A DNA stretch of 64,000 bases from Nonomuraea wenchangensis (GCF_900111685.1 NZ_FOHX01000006.1:62001-126000); one strand, 5' to 3'; counted from the first letter of the stretch, positions 1-8,841 are shown. Program-made: numbers and translations. The notes: generated by a model from the letters alone, not told the origin.

Positions 1-1302
1 TCCGCCCGAGCACCCCCGCCAGCTCCTCGGGGCCGAGGTCGGCGCCGGCCTCCGTGACGTCCTTGGCGCCGTCGGAGGTGAGGTTCGACTGGAAGATGCC
101 GGCCGCCGAGCGGGGCAGGAAGTCCTCGTACACGATGGGCCGGGCGCTCACCCAGCCGCCGGCCAGCAGCTCGGCGAGGCCGGCCGGGGGCGCTCCAGCG
201 GGCCGGTCCTTTGCGGCGTGGAAGGTGAAGTACGCCAGGTCCCGCGCGGCCAGCTCCGCCTCCGTGCCCGGCACCCGCGCCTCCCACAGCGCGGCGGCCA
301 CGGCGTTGCGCTCCTCCGCGTCCACCCGCCGCCCGGCGAGGGCGTCGTCCAGGGCGGCGGCCAGCTCGTCGTAGAGCGCCCGCCCGGCCGGGGTCACCGC
401 GATCCCCCGCGCCTCGACCTCGCCGAAGCGCACCCGCAGGTCGTCCTCGACCACCCGGCCGTCGTCCTCGCGGAACAGCCGGGGCTCGGCGAGCGCGCGG
501 AAGGAGGTCTGGCGCAGCAGCAGGTCGGGGCCGGACCAGCGGGGCGGTCCCTGGATGGCGTCGATCATGGTGATGCCGCGCCCGGACATACGGGCGTAGA
601 GGGCGTCGATGTCGAGCACGCGCGGGGTCAGGTGGTTGACGTGCGTGCTCGGGACGCCGCCGATGTCGGCGGCCACGGCGGAGACCCGCTCCAGCTCGGC
701 GTACCAGCCGCGCGAGACCGGCTCGCGGGACAGCTCGAACGAGCGCGTGGCGAGCGTCAGGAACTCCTCGGCCGCCGCGTCGTCCAGCCCGCCCTCGGCC
801 TCGGCCCGGTCGGCCAGCTCCAGCAGCCGCGGCGGGAACAGCCGCCGGGCGTCCAGGAACGCCTCCAGCCTGCGCCGCAGGTCCTCGCCGAAGAACCGCC
901 GGTCGCCCGTGACCAGCATGGAGGTGAAGACGCGGAACGGGTTCGCGGCCAGCTCACCGGCGTCCACGGGCCGGAACGCCGTCGAGACGACCGGCACCGA
1001 GCTGCTCGCCGCCTCCCGCAGGTCGTAGAAGCCGACCGGGTACATCCCCATCGCGCCGAAGATCCGCGCGACCTGGGCCAGCTCGCGGGGGGTGCCGACG
1101 CGGATCGCGCCGTGCCGCTCGGCGGTGACCCGGCCGATCGAGCCGAGCCGTTCGGCGTCCGCGCCCATGCGGTCCAGGACCTCGCGGTTCACCTCCTGGG
1201 CGACCTCGACGAGCGTGGTGTAGGCGGGGACCTCGGTGCCGTACATGGCCGACAGGCGCCGGGCGAAGGCCGCCCGCAGCGCGGTCGCGTCCACCATCAT
1301 GC
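1..1302 (-). CDS. hglS: 2-oxoadipate dioxygenase/decarboxylase (HglS/YdcJ, DUF1338 family), 3' end off window
   Basis: 434 residues are present from the ATG; the C-terminus lies beyond the left edge. The family is a non-heme Fe(II) enzyme that converts 2-oxoadipate to D-2-hydroxyglutarate in lysine catabolism. Visible signatures are RHGAIRVGT (His62), THVNHLTPR (His222) and RFGEVEARG (Glu293), which match the His-His-Glu iron ligands known for HglS. It is divergent from the D-2-hydroxyglutarate dehydrogenase gene across 61 bp, so the enzyme making D-2-hydroxyglutarate sits beside the one oxidising it. Family assignment is from remembered motifs. The 2-oxoadipate specificity is supported by the neighbours rather than shown directly. 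Confidence 0.85.
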
Positions 1303-1345
1303 CGTCCCTTCTCGTGGTCCTGGTGGCTGGCATGGTACAGGGGTC

Positions 1346-1358
1346 GCATGTAACATGC
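1346..1358. promoter_or_regulatory. 13-bp perfect palindrome in the hglS/D2HGDH divergent promoter
   Basis: GCATGT-A-ACATGC has perfect 6-bp arms around one central base. It lies in the 61-bp gap between two divergent genes, 5 bp before the plus-strand ATG. A site here could control both directions, as GntR- or Lrp-type operators do. The regulator is not in the window. The dehydrogenase has no clear Shine-Dalgarno, so its mRNA may be leaderless or nearly so. Confidence 0.5.
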
Positions 1359-1363
1359 TACGT

Positions 1364-4165
1364 ATGGACCGAGCCGCGGCTCTCGCGAGCGACCTGCGCC
1401 GGCGCGGCGTGGCCGACGTGCTGACCGACGGCACCACGCGCGCGGTCCACTCCTCCGACGCCTCCCTCTACCGGGTGCCGCCGCTGCTGGTCGCCCGGCC
1501 CAGGACCGCCGAGGACGTCCACGCCGCCGTCGAGCTGTGCGCCCGGCACGAGGTCCCGCTGACCGCGCGCGGCGCGGGCACCTCGATCGCCGGCAACGCC
1601 GTCGGCCCCGGCCTGGTGCTCGACTTCAGCCGGCACATGGACCGGGTGCTCGCACTCGATCCCGAGGCCCGTACGGCGGTGGTCCAGCCCGGCGTGGTCC
1701 AGGCGGCGCTGCAGCGGGCGGCGGCCCCGTACGGGCTGCGCTTCGGCCCCGACCCGTCCAGCCACACCCGCTGCACCATCGGCGGGATGATCGGCAACAA
1801 CGCCTGCGGCTCCCGCGCGCTCGGCTACGGCCGCACCTCCGACAACGTGACGGGACTCAAGGCCGTCGCCGGCGACGGCACCCATCTGGACCTGCCCGAG
1901 CGGGCCGGGCCGGCCGCGCTGCGCGACCTCGTGGCGGCGAACCTGGCGACGATCCGCACCGAGTTCGGCAGGTTCGGCCGCCAGGTGTCCGGCTACGCGC
2001 TGGAGCACCTGCTGCCGGAGAACGGCTTCGACGTGACCCGGCTGCTCGTCGGCAGCGAGGGCACGCTCGCCGTGCTCACCGAGGCGACGGTGCGGCTGGT
2101 CGCCGATCCCGCGCACCGCGCGCTGGTCGTGCTCGGCTACGCCGACATCGCCGAGGCAGGGGATGCCGCGCCCGGCCTGCTCGCCTTCCGGCCCACCGCG
2201 TGCGAGGGCCTCGACGCCCGCATCGTGGACGTGGTGCGCGCCCGCCGCGGCCCCGGCGCGGTCCCGCCGCTGCCGGGCGGGGCCGCCTGGCTGTTCGCCG
2301 AGATCGCCGGCGACGACGAGGCCGAGGTGCGCGAGCGGGCCGGCCGCCTGGCCGCGGGACACCCGGACGCGCTCGTCGTCACCGACCCGGCGAAGGCCGC
2401 GGCGCTCTGGCGGATCAGGGAGGACGGCGCGGGCCTGTCCGGCCGCAGCCCGGCCGGGCGGCCGGCGCACGCGGGCTGGGAGGACGCCGCGGTGCCGCCC
2501 GCGATGCTCGGCCGCTACCTGCGCGACTTCGAGGAGCTGCTGGCCGGTCACCGGCTCACCGGCCTGCCGTACGGGCACTTCGGCGACGGCTGCCTGCACA
2601 TCAGGATCGACCTGCCGCTGGACCGGCCCGGGGGGACTCAGGTGCTGCGCGAGTTCCTGGTCGCCGCCGCCACGCTCGTCGCCGGCTACGGCGGCTCGCT
2701 GTCCGGCGAGCACGGCGACGGCCGCGCCAGGAGCGAGCTGCTGCCGCTCATGTACTCCCCCGCGGCGATCGGCCTGTTCGAGCAGGTGAAGGGCGTCTTC
2801 GACCCGGCCGGCACGCTCAATCCCGGCGTGCTGGTCCGGCCCCGCCCGTTCGACGCCGACCTGCGCGTCCCCGCCGCCCGCCCGGCCCCCGGCCCGCTCG
2901 CCCTGGCCTACCGGCACGACGGCGGCGACTTCGGCCAGGCGGTGCACCGCTGCACCGGCGTGGGCAAGTGCCGGGCCGACAACACCGGGACCGGCGGCGT
3001 CATGTGCCCCTCCTACCTGGCGACCAGGGAGGAGAAGGACTCCACCCGGGGCCGGGCGCGGGCCCTCCAGGAGATGCTCAACGGCGGCGACGTGTCGGGC
3101 GGGTGGCGTTCGCCCGAGGTGCACGAGGCACTTGACCTGTGCCTGGCGTGCAAGGGCTGCGCCTCCGACTGCCCGACCGGCGTGGACATGGCGGCGTACA
3201 AGGCGGAGGTGCTGCACCAGAGCTACCGGGGGCGGCTCCGCCCGGCCTCGCACTACGCGCTGGGGCGGCTGCCGCTGTGGGCGCGGCTGGCGTCCCGGAT
3301 GCCGCGCGCGGCCAACGCGGCCCTGCGCGCGCCCGCGCTGCGCCGCCCGGCGCTCGCGCTGGCCGGGGTGGACGCGCGGCGCACGCTGCCCGCGTTCGCG
3401 CCGCGCACGTTCCGCTCCTGGTTCGCGCGCCGGCCACGGCCGGCGGCGGGCGAGCCCGTGCTGCTGTTCGTGGACACCTTCACCGACCACTTCGCGCCCG
3501 AGATCGGCCGGGCCGCCGTCGCCGTGCTGGAGGCCGCCGGGTACGCGCCCCGCGTCACCGCGCGCCGCGGCTGCTGCGCGCTGACCTGGATCTCCACCGG
3601 CCAGCTCGACCAGGCCCGTCGCATACTCGGCCGGACCGTGCGCGACCTCGCCGCGGCGGCCGGTGACGGCGTGCCGATCGTGGGCCTGGAGCCGTCCTGC
3701 ACGGCGGTCCTGCGCTCGGACGCCCTGGAGCTGCTGGACGAGGCCACCGCCGCCCCGGTCGCCCACGCCACCAGGACCCTCGCCGAGCTGCTCGCCGCCA
3801 CCCCCGGCTGGCGTCCGCCGCCGCTCGACGGCGTGCGTGTGGTGGCCCAGCCGCACTGCCACCACCACGCCGTCATGGGCTGGGAGCCGGACCTGCGGCT
3901 GCTGCGCGAGGCCGGCGCCGAGGTGCGCAGGCTCGGCGGCTGCTGCGGCCTGGCCGGCAACTTCGGCGTCGAGAAGGGCCACTACGAGGTGTCGGCGGCG
4001 GTCGCCGGGCAGCAGCTCCTGCCCGCGCTGGAGGAGGCCGCGCCGGACGCGGCCGTGCTCGCCGACGGCTTCTCCTGCCGCACCCAGATCGCCGACCTGT
4101 CCCCCAGGCGCGGCGTCCACCTGGCCCAGCTCCTGGCCGACCGGCTCACGCCAGAAGGGAACTGA
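1364..4165 (+). CDS. FAD-linked, Fe-S D-2-hydroxyglutarate dehydrogenase (YdiJ/GlcD-GlpC fusion type)
   Basis: 933 residues. The N-terminal half is a FAD-linked oxidase: the PLTARGAGTSIAG FAD loop near residues 65-77, then GGMIGNNACGSRALGYG. Around residue 529 comes CTGVGKC, with MCPSY near 546 and CLACKGCASDCPTG near 592-605, the cysteine sets of two [4Fe-4S] clusters. Two CCG-type motifs follow (GCCALTW near 735, GGCCGLAGNFG near 857). This order matches E. coli YdiJ-like D-2-hydroxyglutarate dehydrogenases, which pass electrons to quinone or ETF-like acceptors. I chose the ATG at 1364 because homology begins there; upstream in-frame sequence is antisense to hglS. The next gene starts 3 bp downstream. 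D-lactate or another 2-hydroxyacid is a possible substrate, but the hglS neighbour favours D-2-hydroxyglutarate. Confidence 0.85.
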   Translation: MDRAAALASDLRRRGVADVLTDGTTRAVHSSDASLYRVPPLLVARPRTAEDVHAAVELCARHEVPLTARGAGTSIAGNAVGPGLVLDFSRHMDRVLALDPEARTAVVQPGVVQAALQRAAAPYGLRFGPDPSSHTRCTIGGMIGNNACGSRALGYGRTSDNVTGLKAVAGDGTHLDLPERAGPAALRDLVAANLATIRTEFGRFGRQVSGYALEHLLPENGFDVTRLLVGSEGTLAVLTEATVRLVADPAHRALVVLGYADIAEAGDAAPGLLAFRPTACEGLDARIVDVVRARRGPGAVPPLPGGAAWLFAEIAGDDEAEVRERAGRLAAGHPDALVVTDPAKAAALWRIREDGAGLSGRSPAGRPAHAGWEDAAVPPAMLGRYLRDFEELLAGHRLTGLPYGHFGDGCLHIRIDLPLDRPGGTQVLREFLVAAATLVAGYGGSLSGEHGDGRARSELLPLMYSPAAIGLFEQVKGVFDPAGTLNPGVLVRPRPFDADLRVPAARPAPGPLALAYRHDGGDFGQAVHRCTGVGKCRADNTGTGGVMCPSYLATREEKDSTRGRARALQEMLNGGDVSGGWRSPEVHEALDLCLACKGCASDCPTGVDMAAYKAEVLHQSYRGRLRPASHYALGRLPLWARLASRMPRAANAALRAPALRRPALALAGVDARRTLPAFAPRTFRSWFARRPRPAAGEPVLLFVDTFTDHFAPEIGRAAVAVLEAAGYAPRVTARRGCCALTWISTGQLDQARRILGRTVRDLAAAAGDGVPIVGLEPSCTAVLRSDALELLDEATAAPVAHATRTLAELLAATPGWRPPPLDGVRVVAQPHCHHHAVMGWEPDLRLLREAGAEVRRLGGCCGLAGNFGVEKGHYEVSAAVAGQQLLPALEEAAPDAAVLADGFSCRTQIADLSPRRGVHLAQLLADRLTPEGN

Positions 4166-4168
4166 TCC

Positions 4169-5323
4169 ATGGGACGAGACCTGCCCCGGCGGGCCGCGGT
4201 GGTCGTCATCGGCGGCGGCGTCATGGGGGTCGCCATCGCGTACGAGCTGGCCGCGGCCGGGGTGCGCGACGTGGTGCTGCTCGACAAGGGGCCGCTCGGC
4301 TCCGGCTCCACCTGCAAGGCGGCCGGCGGCGTACGGGCGCAGTTCTCCGACCGGGTCAACATCGAGCTGGCCGTACGCAGCCTGGAGACGTTCGAGCACT
4401 TCGCCGAGCGCTTCGGGCAGGAGATCGACCTGCACCGGCCCGGCTACCTGTTCCTGCTGGACGCGCCGGAGGCGGTCGCGGAGTTCGAGCGCAACGTCGC
4501 CGTGCAGAACGACCTCGGCGTGCCCAGCCGGATGATCTCGGTGCGCGAGGCCGCCGCGCTGTCGCCGCTCATCTCCACCGACGGGCTGCTCGCCGCCGCC
4601 TTCTCCCCCTCCGACGGCCACTGCACCCCCGAGTCCGTGGTGCTCGGCTACGCGGGCGCGGCCCGGCGGCTCGGCGCCCGGCTGCTGCCCGGCTGCGCGG
4701 CGACCGGCATCGAGCTCGCGGACAGGTCCGTCGCCGCGGTGCTGACCGAGGGCGGCCGGATCGAGACCGACACCGTGATCTGCGCGGCCGGGGCCTGGTC
4801 GCGCGAGGTGGGGGCCTGGGCGGGCGTGGACCTGCCGGTGACGCCGCTGCGCCGGCAGATCCTGGTGACCGAGCCGGTGCCCGACCTGCCGCCGACCGCG
4901 TTCACCATCGACTTCGGCACCACCTTCTACTTCCACCGGGAGGGGCCGGGGCTGCTGCTCGGCATGTCCGACCCGGACGAGACGCCCGGCTTCAAGCTCG
5001 ACCGCTCCGACGCCTGGCTGCCGCGGCTCGGCGAGGCCATGGCCCGCCGCGCGCCCGCGCTCATGGAGACCGGCGTCGCCACCGGCTGGGCCGGCCTGTA
5101 CGAGGTGACGCCCGACCACAACGCGCTCATCGGCGCCGCCTCCGGCGTCGAGCGGTTCCTCTACGCCACCGGCTTCTCCGGCCACGGCTTCCTCATGGGC
5201 CCGGCGGTCGGCGAGGTCATGCGCGACCTCTACCTGGGACGGGAGCCGTTCACGGACGTGTCCGGCTTCGACGCGCGCCGCTTCGAGCGGTCCGCGGCCC
5301 GTCCCGAGCTCAACATCGTCTGA
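4169..5323 (+). CDS. FAD-dependent oxidoreductase, DAO family (candidate L-pipecolate/amino acid oxidase)
   Basis: 384 residues. The N-terminal Rossmann motif VVVIGGGVMGVAIAYEL (about residues 11-27) and the C-terminal GLYEVTPDHNALIG and ATGFSGHGFLMGPA blocks place it with sarcosine/glycine/proline-type amino acid oxidases, in the SoxB-like subgroup. It starts 3 bp after the D-2-hydroxyglutarate dehydrogenase stop and ends 20 bp before the ALDH7-type gene, so the three are one operon. Beside an ALDH7-type enzyme and HglS, the economical guess is oxidation of L-pipecolate to piperideine-6-carboxylate, the AmaA step of Pseudomonas. Sequence alone does not separate this from sarcosine or D-amino acid oxidases. 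Confidence 0.75.
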   Translation: MGRDLPRRAAVVVIGGGVMGVAIAYELAAAGVRDVVLLDKGPLGSGSTCKAAGGVRAQFSDRVNIELAVRSLETFEHFAERFGQEIDLHRPGYLFLLDAPEAVAEFERNVAVQNDLGVPSRMISVREAAALSPLISTDGLLAAAFSPSDGHCTPESVVLGYAGAARRLGARLLPGCAATGIELADRSVAAVLTEGGRIETDTVICAAGAWSREVGAWAGVDLPVTPLRRQILVTEPVPDLPPTAFTIDFGTTFYFHREGPGLLLGMSDPDETPGFKLDRSDAWLPRLGEAMARRAPALMETGVATGWAGLYEVTPDHNALIGAASGVERFLYATGFSGHGFLMGPAVGEVMRDLYLGREPFTDVSGFDARRFERSAARPELNIV

Positions 5324-5343
5324 TCGTGGACAAGGAGCCTTTC

Positions 5344-6870
5344 ATGATGCTGCCGAGCGCTGCCGAGCTGGCCGCGACGGCGCGGGAGACCGCGAAACGC
5401 TGCGGGGTGGACGTGGACGCGCTGGGCGACGGCGTCACCACGACCTCGCCGATCAACGGAGGGGCGCTGGCCCGCGTCGGCTGGGCCGGACCCGAGGCGG
5501 TGGACGAGGCCGTCGCGCGGGCGCGGGCCGCGTTCCTGGCCTGGCGGGTGGTGCCCGCGCCGGTGCGCGGCGCGCTGGTGAAGCGGTTCGGCGAGCTGCT
5601 GACGGCGCACAAGGCCGACCTGGCGACGCTGGTCAGCCTGGAGGTCGGCAAGATCACCTCCGAGGCGCTGGGCGAGATCCAGGAGATGATCGACATCTGC
5701 GACTTCGCCGTGGGCCTGTCCCGCCAGCTCTACGGCCGCACGATCAGCTCGGAGCGGCCCGGCCACCGGCTCATGGAGACCTGGCATCCGCTGGGCGTGG
5801 TCGGCGTCATCAGCGCCTTCAACTTCCCCGCCGCCGTGTGGTCGTGGAACACCGCGATCGCCCTGGTCTGCGGCGACCCCGTCATCTGGAAGCCGTCCGA
5901 GCTGGCGCCGCTGACCGCGCTCGCCTGCGCGGCGCTGCTCGACCGGGCCGCCGCCGAGCAGGGCGCGCCCGCGCACCTCGGCCAGGTCCTGCTCGGCGGG
6001 CCCGACCTCGGCGAGGCGCTGGTCGACCATCCGGGGATCGCGCTGGTCAGCGCCACCGGCTCGACCCGGATGGGCCGCGAGGTGGGGCCGCGCGTGGCCG
6101 CCAGGTTCGGCCGCTCGCTGCTGGAGCTCGGCGGCAACAACGCCGCCGTGGTGTGCCCGTCGGCCGACCTGGATCTCGCCGTACGGGGCATCGTGTTCTC
6201 GGCGGCGGGCACGGCGGGCCAGCGGTGCACCACGATGCGGCGGGTCATCGCGCACAGCTCCGTCGTGGACGCCCTGACCGAGCGGCTGGCCGGCGCCTAC
6301 GCGCGGCTGCCGATCGGCAACCCGCTCGCCGCCGGCACGCTCGTGGGGCCGCTCATCTCGGGGCGGGCGTACGACGCCATGCGGGAGGCGCTGCGGGAGG
6401 CGGGCGAGCAGGGCGGCACGCTGGTGGCCGGGGGCGGCCGGCGCCTCGCCGACCAGGCGCCCGGCGCCTACTACGCCGAGCCGGCGCTGGTCCGGGTCGG
6501 CGGGCAGGTCCCGGTCGTGACGCGCGAGACGTTCGCCCCCATCCTGTACGTGCTGCCGTACGAGGAGCTGGAGGAGGCCGTCGCACTCAACAACGCGGTG
6601 CCGCAGGGGCTGTCGTCCAGCATCTTCACCCGCGACCAGGGCGAGGCCGAGCTGTTCCTGTCGGCCGAGGGCTCCGACTGCGGGATCGTCAACGTCAACA
6701 TCGGCACCTCGGGCGCGGAGATCGGCGGGGCGTTCGGCGGCGAGAAGGAGACCGGGGGCGGCCGGGAGTCGGGGTCGGACGCGTGGCGCGGCTACATGCG
6801 CCGCGCCACGAACACCATCAACTACTCCGGTGAGCTGCCCCTGGCCCAGGGCGTCGAGTTCACCGTCTGA
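5344..6870 (+). CDS. ALDH7-type aldehyde dehydrogenase (piperideine-6-carboxylate / aminoadipate semialdehyde dehydrogenase)
   Basis: 508 residues from the ATG at 5344, preceded by AAGGAG at 5332-5337. LELGGNNAAV holds the general base Glu261 and GTAGQRCTTMRR the catalytic Cys295; the 34-residue spacing is normal for ALDHs. TAGQRCTT and the FNFPAAVWSWN segment are characteristic of the ALDH7 (antiquitin/AmaB) branch, which oxidises 2-aminoadipate semialdehyde to 2-aminoadipate with NAD+. It is the last gene of the operon and fits directly after the DAO-type oxidase. Its 3' end runs into a CCTGACCC repeat array. Confidence 0.85.
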   Translation: MMLPSAAELAATARETAKRCGVDVDALGDGVTTTSPINGGALARVGWAGPEAVDEAVARARAAFLAWRVVPAPVRGALVKRFGELLTAHKADLATLVSLEVGKITSEALGEIQEMIDICDFAVGLSRQLYGRTISSERPGHRLMETWHPLGVVGVISAFNFPAAVWSWNTAIALVCGDPVIWKPSELAPLTALACAALLDRAAAEQGAPAHLGQVLLGGPDLGEALVDHPGIALVSATGSTRMGREVGPRVAARFGRSLLELGGNNAAVVCPSADLDLAVRGIVFSAAGTAGQRCTTMRRVIAHSSVVDALTERLAGAYARLPIGNPLAAGTLVGPLISGRAYDAMREALREAGEQGGTLVAGGGRRLADQAPGAYYAEPALVRVGGQVPVVTRETFAPILYVLPYEELEEAVALNNAVPQGLSSSIFTRDQGEAELFLSAEGSDCGIVNVNIGTSGAEIGGAFGGEKETGGGRESGSDAWRGYMRRATNTINYSGELPLAQGVEFTV

Positions 6871-6941
6871 CCCGGCCGCCTGACCCGGCGCCTGACCCGG
6901 CGCCTGACCCGACCGCCTGACCCGGCCGCCTGACCTGGCCG
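6868..6941 (+). repeat. Tandem array of about six CCTGACCC-containing 12-13 bp units
   Basis: Starting at the ALDH stop codon, units of the form TGACCCGGCGCC or TGACCCGGCCGCC repeat six times with small changes. Each unit holds a TGA, so stop codons recur in several frames. A second array of the same octamer, in the opposite orientation, lies at 7643-7706 just past the next gene. Confidence 0.8.
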
Positions 6942-6949
6942 TCCGCCGG

Positions 6950-7507
6950 TCAGGACTCGCAGGTGTCCTCGATCTCGGCGGTGCAGGCGTCGGCGCCGGA
7001 CCCGCCGGAGGCGCGGTCGGTGGTGCCGGCGCCGCCCAGCAGCGTGTCGTCGCCGCCGTTGCCGCTCATGCGGTCGTTCCCGCCGCCGCCGCTGACCTGG
7101 TCGCGCGCCGAGCCGCCCTGGAAGAAGTCCGCGCCGTCGCCGAGGAAGACCAGCGACGGCAGGACGGTGTTGTTGGTGAAGACGTCGCTGCCCGGGCCGA
7201 GTACGGCGCTCATGTCGGCGACGCCCGCCGACGGGCACCGCACGGTGTGGGCGTCGACCTGCGTGCACGACCCTCCGGCGGAGAGCGTGGTGAGCGTGTC
7301 GACCACGACGAGGTTCGTGCCGGACACGCTCACGGTGACGGCGTTGTTGGTGGTCGTCGAGCTGATGACCAGACGTCCGCCCGAGTTGTCGACGGTGCCG
7401 GCGGCGTGCGCGGGCCCGGCGACGGCGAACAGCGGCCCGGCCGCCGCCGCGCCGACGACAAGCGCGCGCAGCCCCATGGCGCGGACGGCTCCGATGCGGT
7501 TTCGCAT
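6950..7507 (-). CDS. Secreted protein with RTX-like (hemolysin-type calcium-binding) glycine-aspartate repeats
   Basis: 185 residues. A Sec signal (MRNRIGAVRAMGLRALVV through PAHAAG, cleavage near residue 36) precedes a beta-rich region and then GGGGND, GNGGDDTLLGG and GGSGAD units between about residues 125 and 172. These resemble the nonapeptide GGxGxDxxx repeats that bind calcium in RTX proteins, although only three or four are recognisable. Single cysteine pairs near residue 80 and at the C-terminus suggest an extracellular fold. The start has a good AGGGGG ribosome binding site. No enzymatic domain is visible, and no type I secretion genes are nearby. Confidence 0.7.
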   Translation of the reverse strand: MRNRIGAVRAMGLRALVVGAAAAGPLFAVAGPAHAAGTVDNSGGRLVISSTTTNNAVTVSVSGTNLVVVDTLTTLSAGGSCTQVDAHTVRCPSAGVADMSAVLGPGSDVFTNNTVLPSLVFLGDGADFFQGGSARDQVSGGGGNDRMSGNGGDDTLLGGAGTTDRASGGSGADACTAEIEDTCES

Positions 7508-7642
7508 GATGGTTCCCCCTGTGACAGGACGTCCCCTTTGGCGGGGAGGGCGGTCTTCCGCCCTCGCCGATTAGAGCGCGCCGCGTCCTGTCGGTTCTGT
7601 GGCGCAATACCCGGTACGGGGGTGCGTTGCGGCATTGCGCCC

Positions 7643-7706
7643 ACCGGTCAGGGCCCACCGGTCAGGGCCCGGGGGTCAGGGTCCGGGGTCAGGGTCCGGG
7701 GGTCAG
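7643..7706 (-). repeat. Second CCTGACCC array, inverted relative to the first
   Basis: On the plus strand GGTCAGG occurs five times with 11-14 bp spacing. Read on the minus strand, it begins at the stop codon of the broken flavoprotein gene and repeats CCTGACCC. Both arrays therefore start at a TGA stop and extend downstream of their gene, and together they bracket the RTX-like gene. Confidence 0.75.
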
Positions 7707-8063
7707 GGGAGGATCAGCCGCCGGGCCTCGCGGCGGTTGCCGGCCAGCTCCCGCAGCGCCTCCGTGGCGCTGCGCAGGATGGCCGGCCGCTCCCCCGCCC
7801 CGTGCGCGAGGGCGCCGACCGTGGCACGGAGCAGGCCGGGCAGGGCGAGGATCTCCCGCGGGGCACGCGGCCGGGAGTAGACGTCGAGGACGCGCCGCAC
7901 CCCGCCGGGGCCGCCGGTGAGCACCCGCAGTGGAGACGGTGGTGGACGGGAACCGCGCCGGGTCCACGGCGATCACCCGCAGCCGCTGGCGGGCCAGGGT
8001 CGCGGCGGCCACCGCGCCCGCGCAGCGTGCTCCGGCGATGACGACGTCGGCCTGCTCGGCCAT
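7703..8063 (-). pseudogene. Broken FAD-dependent oxidoreductase
   Basis: A good ribosome binding site (GGAGGG) precedes MAEQADVVIAGARCAGAVAA, a dinucleotide-binding GxGxxG-type motif in which the middle glycine is cysteine. The frame stays flavoprotein-like for about 45 residues (to DPARFPSTTVSTAG), then loses similarity. A different frame carries a C-terminal-looking segment ending RRLILP at 7703. The total of 361 bp is far below the usual 350-400 codons, so a large internal deletion plus frame change is likely. It is divergent from the TetR gene and shares its operator. I am not sure the C-terminal part belonged to the same gene. Confidence 0.6.
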
Positions 8064-8087
8064 CGGACCCTCCCGGCGGACAGCCAT

Positions 8088-8109
8088 TAACCGACTGGAG
8101 TGTCGGTTA
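8088..8109. promoter_or_regulatory. TetR-type operator 1 (TAACCGAC-N6-GTCGGTTA)
   Basis: Perfect 8-bp inverted repeat with a 6-bp spacer, between the flavoprotein pseudogene (start 8063) and the TetR gene (start 8170). A degenerate copy with the same spacing lies at 8882-8903. The position suggests autoregulation and control of the divergent gene. Confidence 0.7.
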
Positions 8110-8169
8110 CGAGGAACGTAAGCGCTCCCGGGACGGAGTCAACGCCTCACGGACGGTAGGGTGCGGGAC

Positions 8170-8802
8170 ATGGCGACCAGCGAGCCGAAGAAGCGCATGC
8201 CGGGCACGGCCCGCCGGGCCAGGATCATCGAGGCGGCACTGGACGTCTTCGCCGCGCGCGGCTACCACGCGACCGCCATGGAGGAGATCGCGTCGGCCGC
8301 CGGGGTGACCCGGTCGGTGCTCTACGACCACTTCCCGTCCAAGCGGGTGCTGCTGATCACGGTCCTGCAGGAGCAGAACGCCGGGCTCGTGGCCCACGTC
8401 GGCGCCCGCATCACGGGCAGCGGCTCGCCGGGCAGGCGGCTGCGCGCCACGCTGGACGCCTACTTCAGCTTCGCCCAGGACCGCCCGGCCGCCCGCCGGC
8501 TGCTGTTCGACCACACCGACGAGGACGACCCCGAGATCAAGGCGGTGCGCTGGGGCATCAGGGAGGCCCGCACCCGCTCGGTGGCCGTCATGCTGAGCCG
8601 CGACCTGCGCAGTCTCGGCCTCGACCCGGACAGCGAGGTCGCCCAGGCGGTGGTCGAGCTGCTGATCTCCGGCACCGACGGCCTGGCCCAGTGGTGGGAG
8701 CGGCATCCGTCGGTGCCGCGCGACCGGCTCGTCGAGGCGGCCATGCTCGTGCTGTGGAACGGTCTGTCCACACTGCCCGAGCCCGAGCCCGAGGCCCGCT
8801 GA
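8170..8802 (+). CDS. TetR/AcrR family transcriptional regulator
   Basis: 210 residues from the ATG at 8170; an in-frame GTG at 8161 would add three. The N-terminal helix-turn-helix is clear: ARIIEAALDVFAARGYHATAMEEIA followed by AGVTRSVLYDHFPSKRVLL, about residues 17-60. The C-terminal ligand-binding half is typical in length and unassigned. It lies between two copies of an AACCGAC/GTCGGTT inverted repeat, one upstream of itself and one upstream of the amine-oxidase-like pseudogene. Its two probable targets are both broken flavoenzyme genes. Confidence 0.9.
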   Translation: MATSEPKKRMPGTARRARIIEAALDVFAARGYHATAMEEIASAAGVTRSVLYDHFPSKRVLLITVLQEQNAGLVAHVGARITGSGSPGRRLRATLDAYFSFAQDRPAARRLLFDHTDEDDPEIKAVRWGIREARTRSVAVMLSRDLRSLGLDPDSEVAQAVVELLISGTDGLAQWWERHPSVPRDRLVEAAMLVLWNGLSTLPEPEPEAR

Positions 8803-8841
8803 CCCCTCTCGCCCCGCTCCGCCCCGGCGCACACCGCACCC

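Noticed and set aside
218..1363. Long plus-strand frame running from 218 into the D-2-hydroxyglutarate dehydrogenase
   Set aside because: The first 382 codons are antisense to hglS, rich in Arg/Gly/Val and without family text. Homology starts at the ATG at 1364.
1468..1800. Possible small antisense gene inside the dehydrogenase
   Set aside because: No ribosome site, no homology, and fully contained in a well-supported gene.
1358..5185. 1275-codon open frame on the minus strand
   Set aside because: It mirrors the codon bias of the plus-strand dehydrogenase and oxidase genes; composition is low-complexity Gly/Arg/Ala with no domain.
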